A stretch of 10,000 nucleotides of DNA from Baffinella frigidus (Eukaryota; Cryptophyceae; Cryptomonadales; Baffinellaceae). Every line of letters starts with the position of its first letter. The first letter of the stretch is position 1. Shown one piece after another: positions 1 through 6,526 of this stretch. Both the position numbers and the translations under genes were made by a program. Under the pieces are notes generated by a model. It had not been told where the DNA came from. It saw only the letters and a program-made list of their open reading frames with translations, and did not search any database. Location: assembly GCA_026770585.1 (NCBI GenBank), contig MU646892.1:126991-136990 (forward strand), written 5' to 3'.

Positions 1-1778
1 TGTTGCGGCCCCAGCGCACGGGGGTGGAGAGCGAGGGGGAGAGGGCGCCGGGGGAGCTGGCCGTGGAGGATGCGTCCTTCTCGTGAGAATCTCTCCCGCG
101 AGAATCCCTCCCGCGGGAATCGCGGGAAGAGAGGCCTCTAACCCCCCCCGGGAAGCCCCCTCCCGAAGCGAAGAGCGTTTCCTGTGCGTACTCCTGGTTT
201 AGGGTTCAGGGTTTGGGGTTTTAGGGTTAAGTGTTTGGGGTTTAGGGTTTGGGGTTTAGGGTTTAGGGCTTAGGCTGGATTATATGTGTCGACAAAATAC
301 AGAATTCCTAATTCAAAGTTGCCGTAAAATATTTTACGGCCACTTTGAGCTCGAATTGTGTGAAACCTAGTGAAACGTTGCGATTTTAATTGAGTTAAGT
401 TCAGCAGAAAGAAAACTTAATACACGCAACGGTTCAACATGATTCCCATCGCAAAACTGTTTTATGGCTGAAGCGTTGTGGTTGCATGCAAATCTGCTCG
501 GATTCGAATAAAATCAAAGACAATGATTGACTTTGAATTGGGTATTTCGCGAACTAAAAAGACACATATAATCGACCCTTAGAATTTAGAGTTCAGGGCT
601 TGGGATTTAGGGTTTAGGGTTTAGGGTTTAGGGTTTACCTCCTGCGCCACCTGTGTGATGAAGTCCAGAAATCCCTCCGCGGGTAGGACCTGGGAGTTGG
701 GGGTTGGGGTTCAGAATTGAAGGTTTGGGGGAGTGCGCTGCTCGAGGCTCCGGGTTGAGGGTTTAAGGTTTAAGGTTTGGGGTGTGGGGTTGAGGGTTGA
801 GGGTTGGGGGTTGAGGGTTGAGGGTTGAGAGTTTTGGGTTTAATGTTTGGGGGCTCGGGGTTGGGGGTTCGGCTTTCGGGTTTCGGTTTACGGGTTGGGA
901 ACCTCATCCTCATCCTCCTGCTCCTCCTCCGCAGCGTTCGCGTGCGAGAACGACGCCTTATCCTCCAAGAAAACCTGCGAGAGAAACTCTGCGTCCACCT
1001 GCACTCCTTCATCCACGGAGTCGCCCTTCACCTCCCACCCCCCAGCCTCGCGCAGCCGAGCGTCCTCCTGCGCCGCGCGCTCCGCCTCATCCTGCCTGTC
1101 CGCGGCCGCCGCGGCCCACGCGCGGGCGTGGCGCTGACGCTCCTGCGACAGAGCTTCGCGCGCCTCCCGCAGCCCCTTCTCAAGGCCCTCCTCCACGCCC
1201 CGCGAAAGCGCCAGCCGCGTCTCGCTGTCGCGTTTCTCGGCGAGAGCGTTGGCCAGCGAGGCTTGCAGATCTTCCATCTCCTCCCTCATGTCGTTGGCCT
1301 CATCCACGGACGAAGCCAGCTGGTCCGCTCGATCGCGCGACTCCTCCAGGTCCGCACGCAGCGCAGAAAATTCGCGCTCACGCTCCAAGTCGCACGTCTC
1401 GAGACTCTCCGCCAGGCGCTGCGACCGCTCCGCCATCTCCCGCAAGGACGACTGCACCCGCCGCGAATCGTTAAGCTGCACCTGGGCATCCTTCAACTGC
1501 TCTGCCAGGCGCCACACCGCCTCCATCGAGCCGCCTCCAGGCGGGGCGGCCCTCTCATCGGTCCCCTTCTCTCCAGCTCCACCATCCTCTTCTTCCCCGA
1601 ACGCCACCCACCCAGCGTCCCCGTCCCCCTCTCCGTTCAGGTCCTCGGCTTCACCGGAGTCTCCCAGGATCCTGGACCTCTGCTCGCGGCTCTCGCGGAG
1701 GCGCGCCTCGAGGAGCGCGATGCGCTGCTTGCGCTGCTCTTTGACCGGAGAGTCACGCCACGCCGTCTCCCCGCTCAT
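1..1778 (-). CDS. Coiled-coil protein, three exons, 3' end beyond the window
   Basis: I do not recognise the family. Proposed exons are 1778-903, 689-639 and 193-1, the last open at the window edge. Exon 1 encodes 292 residues: a basic helix (about 12-37), a Gly/Glu/Asp-rich linker (40-85) and a long Glu/Arg/Ala/Leu heptad-like coiled coil (about 85-245), ending in an acidic run. The ATG at 1778 has an in-frame TGA a few codons upstream. Exon 2 encodes VLPAEGFLDFITQVAQE between CAG|GTC and GAG|GTAAAC. Exon 3 starts at CCAG|GAG with EYAQETLFASGGGF, then a Ser/Arg/Pro-rich tail. All three exons join in phase 0, and the exon 2/3 join makes one continuous helix. Introns are 213 and 445 nt, both telomere-like, and the second holds a MITE. 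A structural or scaffolding role is a guess. Exon 1 is firm; the splicing is inferred from sequence alone. Confidence 0.66.
194..272 (-). repeat. Telomere-like array, 3' part of intron 2
   Basis: Degenerate TTTAGGG units on the plus strand (CCCTAAA on the gene's sense strand) lie between the MITE and exon 3. The last unit runs straight into the inferred acceptor, CTAAACCAG|GAG, so the repeat itself would supply the pyrimidine-rich stretch and a CTAAA branch-like sequence. Confidence 0.7.
273..578. mobile_element. MITE-like element with terminal inverted repeats and TTA flanks
   Basis: A 306-bp AT-rich block interrupts telomere-like DNA inside intron 2 of the coiled-coil gene. Its ends are inverted copies: GGCTGGATTATATGTGTC at 273-290, and the reverse complement of 561-578 matches it at 16 of 18 positions. 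TTA flanks both sides (270-272 and 579-581). A 3-bp TTA duplication with GG-starting termini is what Tourist-like/PIF-Harbinger MITEs show, but TTA is common in TTTAGGG DNA, so the class is tentative. It has no coding capacity. Inside, 313-348 is a near-perfect palindrome with one mismatched pair. Confidence 0.6.
579..638 (-). repeat. Telomere-like array, 5' part of intron 2
   Basis: Holds about four consecutive perfect TTTAGGG units (604-637), the cleanest run in the window. On the sense strand the intron starts GAG|GTAAACCCTAAACCC, so the donor site merges directly into the repeat. With the other flank it suggests an original intron of roughly 135 nt before the MITE inserted. Confidence 0.7.
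690..902 (-). repeat. Intron 1 of the coiled-coil gene, filled with telomere-like repeats
   Basis: Runs from GAG|GTTCCC to CTCCCAG|GTCC on the minus strand, 213 nt. It is almost entirely variants of the 7-bp unit, including a block of repeated TTGAGGG at 788-830 (CCCTCAA on the sense strand), which implies local homogenisation of one variant. Reading through instead of splicing meets TAA at 888-890 after four codons. Confidence 0.6.
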
Positions 1779-1858
1779 CGCGGGGGCGCGATTTGTCCTG
1801 TATCAGGCCACGACGGGGACTTGGAGCCATTTGAGCCCGATCGGTACCTCATCAGACC

Positions 1859-1866
1859 TTTTTATA
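1859..1866 (-). promoter_or_regulatory. Possible TATA-like box for the coiled-coil gene
   Basis: The minus strand reads TATAAAAA about 80 bp before the ATG at 1778, a plausible spacing for a TATA box plus a short 5' leader. Some protists do not use a classic TATA box, and single motifs of this kind arise by chance, so this is only suggestive. Confidence 0.25.
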
Positions 1867-2417
1867 AGGAAAAGGGTGCAAGAAAAGGGGACTCGGTCCA
1901 GCCCGAGTAGGTAGGACCGGGGAGCTCATCCGTAGATCGTTCCCAACTCCTCAAGAGTGAGGTGGGCGCTGGCCTTCGATGTGAGTGTAAAATAAAGCAC
2001 CAAAGCACCAAAGACCAGTTCCTAAAGGACCGGTGTAAGTGTCCGTCTATGGCTTCCCCCCCCCCCCCCTGGTGGGAGTAAAAAGAACCTTAAGGGTCGA
2101 AAAAACCAAAGCACCACCAGGTTACAGTCTTCGAGTGAAGACTTCGAGTGTGACACCTACTTGGCAGGGCCCTTGACACCCCAAAACAGGTTTTGGAGCA
2201 GGGCGGGAACTTGGAGCCATTGAGCCCGATCGGTACCAGCACCTAAAGGACCTAAAGGATAAACCAGCGGACTTTAAAACTAAACATAAACATGCTCAGT
2301 CAACCCACCAAGCAGATTACAATCGACTTCAACAGCAGCAGAAAAAGAACAAGAAGACAGACAGAGACGGTAGTACCACGGAAACAGGAGCAGAATGGTG
2401 GAACAACAACCCCCCTT

Positions 2418-2568
2418 GAGGGAAGGGGTGGAGGAAGAGGGGTGAGAGAAGAGGAGGGGGGAGCAGAGGAGGGAGGAAGGAGGAGGGAAAGGAGGGGAGG
2501 AGAAGGAGAGCGGAGGAGGGGTGGAGAGGAGGGGAGGCGGAGGGGAGGAGAGGAGGAGGAGAGGATGA
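2418..2568. repeat. Polypurine (GGA-rich) tract
   Basis: About 150 bp of the plus strand is almost purely G and A, mainly GAGG/GGA units. It creates long but meaningless open frames on both strands (Arg/Gly/Glu-rich one way, Pro/Ser/Leu-rich the other). Such mirror-like purine tracts can form triplex DNA. It is not counted as coding. Confidence 0.8.
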
Positions 2569-2623
2569 CGGATCTGTCCTGTCTGAACTTGGAGCCATTG
2601 AGCCAGCACCAGTTCCTCTGCAC

Positions 2624-3390
2624 TTGAGAGCTAAATGCGATCCGAAAGCAAAAAATGCTTACCGCGGTACCGCCGCCGTCCCGCAGGGGTGGGGTAACTT
2701 TTTTTTGGTAAAGATAATCCGGTATCGGTATCCAAGTTTGAGGGAGCACAGGGAGGCTTCAAAAACGCGATCCAAAAGGAAGCAGGGCTTTCCTACACAA
2801 CCAGCTCCAGTGTCCGCCTATGGTGGGAGTTCGAAGAACCTAAAGGACCTAGAGGACAATAGCTCCAATAGCTCGGGTTCTCGGCTCGACGTCTCCCCAT
2901 GGAAGGACTTTCTTTTTATCTGCGACAGCCCCTCGTCGATTCCTTCCGCGCCCTCGCGCCGCCAGGCGCGATATTGTTTTTTGTTTTGGATCAGCAATGA
3001 AAAAAATCGACCCCCCCCCCTTGGAATAGAGCTAGAGATCTGTGCGGTGTCAACGAATATCCAGAAAAGCCACCCGACAGAAAGCCATGATTGGTTGCAA
3101 ATGACCCCAAAGACCGTCCTATTTTTTTGACCAACGCACATTTCATGAGCAACACTCTCAATATCAGCTGTGTGTATTGGGATTCATAACCTGCGAGGAT
3201 CCCAGGCCGCATGCCTGGAGCATATGTGCATCATGCTTGTGTCCTGTATTTCCCCGGTCACGTGCAACCACTCAAGGGCGGTCACGTTACAAAACATCGG
3301 AGTTCCCCACTACATCGGAGTTCCCCACCGTGTTCCTACCAATAAACCTAAGGGCTCAGGTTGTGAGCCTGGAGTAGATTTTCTTTCAAG
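2624..3390. other. Region with no supported gene
   Basis: Open frames of about 100-170 codons exist on both strands (2624-3130 plus, 2818-3141 minus), but neither has a recognisable domain, a clear start or convincing composition. Visible structure: a run of 10 C (3011-3020), runs of A and T, and a 17-bp direct repeat, ACATCGGAGTTCCCCAC, at 3294-3310 and 3312-3328. A real exon here cannot be excluded. Confidence 0.4.
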
Positions 3391-3502
3391 ATTTTCAGGG
3401 TTTAGGGTTTGAGATTTAGGCTAACGGGTTTAGGATTAGGTTTTAGGATTGGTGGTTAAGTTTCTGTGGGATCGGGTTTGTGGTTTATGGTTTTGGGTTC
3501 AG
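3391..3502. repeat. Telomere-like repeats upstream of the candidate membrane exon
   Basis: Degenerate TTTAGGG units on the plus strand. They end at GGGTTCAG|GGTG, which fits the AG|G acceptor pattern seen in the two better genes. Confidence 0.6.
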
Positions 3503-3867
3503 GGTGAATACCCCGGGTTTGACTGTGACCCCCTACAACAACTCCGTGTGGGGTGGTACAACCGGCAAGGACTGGATCCAAAACAAACTCCCGGCTGTTC
3601 AAACGGTAATGGTTCCGGGTGGGGTGTTACTGGTGGTCATGTGGTTCACTGCCACTGTACAGATTGTAATGATGGACATCGTTCGATGCGTACTGGTCTT
3701 CTCGGGCCGGTGGTACATAGCAGAGAACCACGTTGATTGGGTGTGGTCTACCATCTGGTGTTGTGCAGTGCCGGTGCTTCTCGTATGTGTCGCGGCGTTG
3801 CTCGGTGTAACCGACCTTTTTGTACTATCTCTCGTGTGGGCTGTTGTCGTACTCTCGAGTGTTGTCG
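3503..3867 (+). CDS. Candidate internal exon of a multi-pass membrane protein
   Basis: A complex, non-repetitive 365-nt block sits between telomere-like arrays. It is bounded by CAG|GGTG and GTCG|GTC, and is open in one frame for 121 codons. It starts with a polar stretch (VNTPGLTVTPYNNSVWGG), followed by at least three hydrophobic segments: around MVPGGVLLVVMWF, around STIWCCAVPVLLVCVAALL, and from GVTDLFVL to SSVVG. The GVTDL-containing helix and the P...N...W spacing before it faintly recall heliorhodopsins, but the conserved acidic residue expected after the Trp is replaced and a three-residue offset is needed, so I do not name it. Caution: G/T-rich DNA naturally translates into Val/Trp/Cys/Leu, and the flanking repeats have the opposite orientation to that seen in the other two genes. 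Confidence 0.4.
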
Positions 3868-4060
3868 GTCTTAGGTTTCAGGGTTTTCGGGTTAGGTTTT
3901 TGAGTTGAGGGATCAGGTGTATTGAATAATTAGGGTTGAGCGTTTCAGGTTTAGCGTTTAGGGTTGGTGGTTGGGGGTTTATGGTATATCGTTGAGGATG
4001 TAGAGTTTATGTTTTAAGGATTAGGGTTTTAGGTTGTGAGCCTGGCATAGGGTGCTAATA
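3868..4060. repeat. Telomere-like repeats downstream of the candidate exon
   Basis: Degenerate GGTTTAGGG-type units on the plus strand with many substitutions. If the 3503-3867 exon is real, this is the start of its next intron. Confidence 0.6.
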
Positions 4061-4440
4061 GGTTTAGAACCGGTTTTCTGAGCGACCTGAACCAAATAAC
4101 CTGTCGAAAGGGCCATCTCAACCCTGATTTTTTTGATTTTTTTTCCAGGTTCCAGGCGGGGGGAGGGGGGAGGAGGGTCAACTGAGGAGCGGGGAGTGGG
4201 GAGCAGCTATGCGGTGCACCGTGGGCTGAAACAAAATGGGGGGAAAGATTTTTGAAAAATAACTGTAAAGTGAAAAGACTCAGAATTGTAAGGGGGCCTT
4301 ACAATTCAAGTCTTTTGCCATTTTTAAAAATTGGGCCTAAGGGAAAATTCAAGGATCTCCGGCTATTTGATTTTTCTGAGGTGGCCCTTTTTCAGATCAG
4401 CCCGCTCAACAAAACGGCTTTAGGATTCAGGGTTAGGTCT
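4061..4440. other. Non-coding region containing a 20-bp stem hairpin
   Basis: Positions 4273-4316 form an inverted repeat: AAAAGACT..GAATTGTAAGG, a GGG loop, then CCTTACAATTC..GTCTTTT, with one small bulge. T-rich and A-rich sequence outside the stem could extend the pairing. A pyrimidine tract ending CCAG at about 4150 would make a fair acceptor, but the frame after it closes after about 26 codons. No gene is supported. Confidence 0.5.
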
Positions 4441-4560
4441 TAGGTTTGAGGGTTTAGAGTTCAAGGTTTAGAGTTGGAGGGATTAGGGGTTTTTTGTTTA
4501 GGTCTCAAGGTTTCGGGTTCGGGTCTTATGATAGGGGTTCATGGTTTTGTTTTTATGTTT
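4441..4560. repeat. Short telomere-like stretch
   Basis: Degenerate TTTAGGG/TTGAGGG units on the plus strand, more diverged than the arrays at 604-637 or 8880-8955. Confidence 0.5.
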
Positions 4561-5135
4561 GGCGTTTGGTGGTTTTATCCACTTGCCGGTTTCATTGTTC
4601 ATTTCATCATTTCACAACTCATAAATGGAGAATACCGGCACACTTATTGACACTTATTGACTTTATTCGAAAGTGAAATGCACGGCGCAGAAATGAGGCG
4701 AGCTTAGACTTCGTTCAGGGTTATCACAAGTCGAAGTCTAAGTCAAGTAACTGCCACTACCCATATTATAAGGGAGCCACCAAGGAGCGTCGTTAAAACC
4801 CGATTAACCTTTCGGCCCCTCGGTCAACGTATTACTCCCCGATGTCTCCACCTATGCAGAGCACCCCGTTGCGTGGGGCCCCTGCCTAAGCCACACACAG
4901 TTGCCCCGGACTGGGCAAAAATATGTGGACCACGGTATTCTGCTGAATTTCAACCCTAAATTTCATCCTTTTTCAAATCTGAAAGCGCAGATCGTCGAGA
5001 TTTGGCCTTCAGCTCCAGAATCTGCTAAAAAAAATTGAGCTGCGATGAAATCTTGAGATCTTCACTAAAGGCCAAAGGTCAAACAAATGGCTCCAACTAA
5101 AGGTATTATTCTACTATAAAACCGGCAAGAGGATA
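4561..5135. other. Unassigned region with small inverted repeats
   Basis: No gene is recognised. Positions 4703-4713 and 4732-4742 form a perfect 11-bp inverted repeat (CTTAGACTTCG / CGAAGTCTAAG) with an 18-nt loop. A 40-codon hydrophobic open frame lies at 4528-4650, too short and isolated to call. The block 4750-4920 is of mixed composition with small GC stems; I could not match it to any known RNA. Confidence 0.35.
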
Positions 5136-5687
5136 GTTCAGGATTTAGGGTTTAGGGTACAGGGATTTTGGTTGAGGATTTTGAGGAGTTTGGATTTAGG
5201 TTTCAGAGTTTTGAGTTTAGGGTTTAGGGTTTGATGTTGTGGCTTTGTGGTTGAGGGTTGGGGGTCTTTGGTCAAGGGTGTGGGGTCCAGTGTTTATCTT
5301 GTAAGGACTAGGTTGAAGGGTTTAGTTTCTAGGGTTTAAAGTGAAGGGTTCATTGTTCAGGGTTTACGGTTGATGGGTGAGGTGTCATGGATCTTAGAGT
5401 TTAGCTCATAGGGTTTCGGGTTCAGGGTTAGAATTTTGGGTTGGGGTTGGTTGATGGCTTTATGTTCTATGGTTGATGGCTTTATGTTCTATGGTTTAGG
5501 GTTTTGGGTTCTGGGATTTGGGTGAAGGGTTTAGGGTTGACAGTTTAGGGTTTTTTGGTTTTGTAAAGTTAATGTTTCAGGTGTCAAGGTTTGGTGTTTA
5601 GAATTTATGGTTTCGGGTTTGGGGTTTTGAGTTTTGAGGTTAGGATTTTAGGTTCATGGAAAAGGATTTTAAGGTTTTGGTTTTCAG
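5136..5687. repeat. Long degenerate telomere-like tract
   Basis: About 550 bp of strongly diverged TTTAGGG-like DNA on the plus strand (GGTTTAGGG, GGTTGAGGG, GGTTTCGGG and so on). Embedded at 5449-5492 is a perfect tandem duplication of a 22-bp unit starting GGTTGATGGC, showing that slippage or local duplication still acts inside the tract. It ends at GTTTTCAG|GG at 5687. Confidence 0.65.
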
Positions 5688-6016
5688 GGTCCATCGTTGG
5701 TGGCTTAGATCTGTCTCAATTTCCTTCGTTGCGCTTCTTGGAGGTGAGTGGAAATTGAAATGCTCCGCCTTTTCATAACCTTCAGCGAGCTCGATCCCTG
5801 TCTCGCATCTTGAAACCCACACAATTTACCGTTGTTCTCACTGCAAGTCGTGCAGTCTCTTCACTCGAATGGTGTCCTGATGCAGTCAGCTCAGACGGTC
5901 CTCAGGAACTCCATGGGTCTAACAAGGCGGTCCGCTGAGGGCCTCAGAACACGAGTCGATTCAGGGCTGTGCCTCGCGGTGGCAGCCAGCAGGCCCAATG
6001 GAATAATCAGAAGTTA
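5688..6016 (+). CDS. Weak candidate exon pair, product unknown
   Basis: Positions 5688-5743 lie between TTTTCAG|GG and the strong donor GGAG|GTGAGT. A second block, 5848-6016, lies between a pyrimidine-rich acceptor and the consensus donor TTA|GTAAGT. They can be joined in frame, giving a hydrophobic stretch (WWLRSVSISFVALLG) followed by a Ser/Leu/Arg-rich segment. An alternative frame of the first block reads like a leucine-rich-repeat fragment (LDLSQFPSLRFLE) and also joins in frame if the acceptor at 5855 is used. A minus-strand open frame (5640-5822) overlaps the first block. Two consensus donors make it worth listing, but there is no family match. Confidence 0.22.
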
Positions 6017-6342
6017 GTAAGTCCCCGTCCAGAAGAGCGAAACCCGCGGTGTTCTGTCGGTGTTCTCTTAGGTTCTGGGCGATTTCGTTATTTCAAGCTT
6101 CAAATAATGGGTCCTTTATTTGGGTTCATATTTTGACCAATTGATGGCATGAGGCCATGAGGCAAGTCATGAGGCCAGTCGAACCGGTCAAAACAAGCCA
6201 GTCGCAAAATAGCTGCCTACCTAAATTCGTCTGAACCGGACCCTAGTTAAACTCGCGAAGCGTTGCGTCTTAACGTGGCAAAAACATTGTACAGGGTTAG
6301 ACCGCTAGCGTCCCCGACACCCGTGGTCCGTGGACGGACCCA
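6017..6342. other. Region upstream of the transporter gene, no gene seen
   Basis: Contains three close copies of CATGAGGC (6148-6176) and a perfect inverted repeat, GGTCCGT-GG-ACGGACC, at 6325-6340, which lies directly before the long hairpin. No coding signal or clear TATA box is seen. Confidence 0.4.
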
Positions 6343-6460
6343 ACACAGAGGAGACTTTTATTAGCCATTTTTGGCTGCTTGGCCAGCGTGTCCGACGGCC
6401 CGAAACCGTCGGTCACGCTGGCCAAACAGCAATTGGCTAACACAAGTCTCTGCTGTGAGG
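6343..6460. repeat. Long imperfect hairpin just upstream of the transporter start
   Basis: A 118-bp fold-back. The inner stem pairs 6379-6398 with 6406-6425 (TTGGCCAGCGTG.CCGACGG, 19 of 20 paired) around a 7-nt loop. Outer arms, including AGACTT and TTAGCCA, pair with interruptions out to ACACAG / CTGTG. It ends about 66 bp before the ATG at 6527, so it lies in the promoter or 5' leader. It could be a fold-back/MITE relic, a small-RNA precursor or a leader structure; the sequence does not decide. Confidence 0.7.
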
Positions 6461-6526
6461 GGGTGAGGGGTACCGAGAGCGTGGTGCGTTCAGGGAAGTG
6501 AACGCCCGCAGCGAGGAGCGGAGTGA

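Larger units (their letters stand above)
1819..2850. repeat. Dispersed short repeat family in the upstream intergenic region
   Basis: The motif ACTTGGAGCCATTGAGCC recurs at 1819 (one extra T), 2209 and 2587. The first two copies continue into CCCGATCGGTACC, and the second into CCTAAAGGACC, which also occurs near 2021 and 2839. A second shared stretch, GTGTCCG(T/C)CTATGG followed by GGTGGGAGT and AAGAACCT, lies near 2039 and 2809; the first copy has a 14-C run (2056-2069) in the middle. These look like pieces of a local duplicated unit. I see no coding signal in 1915-2290. Confidence 0.5.

Noticed and set aside
3-86. Apparent C-terminal end of a plus-strand protein
   Set aside because: The minus strand is open through the same stretch in frame with the coiled-coil gene after an AG|G acceptor, and gives a typical Ser/Pro-rich tail.
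818-1914. Long plus-strand open frames (Pro/Arg/Ser-rich)
   Set aside because: They are antisense to the coiled-coil exon on the minus strand, whose heptad-like composition and upstream stop are far more convincing; the plus frames arise from its GC-rich codons.
2280-2749. Open frames on both strands across the purine tract
   Set aside because: Low-complexity GGA-rich DNA gives long open frames in several phases; no domain or splice logic supports them.
4528-4650. 40-codon hydrophobic frame (GVWWFYPLAGFIVHFIISQ) considered as a later exon of the membrane protein at 3503
   Set aside because: It is phase-compatible with that exon after an AG|G, but has no donor before its stop and sits in G/T-rich repeat-edge DNA; too weak to list as a gene.
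5775-5805. tRNA-like B box (GCTCGATCCC)
   Set aside because: No matching A box or cloverleaf can be drawn around it.
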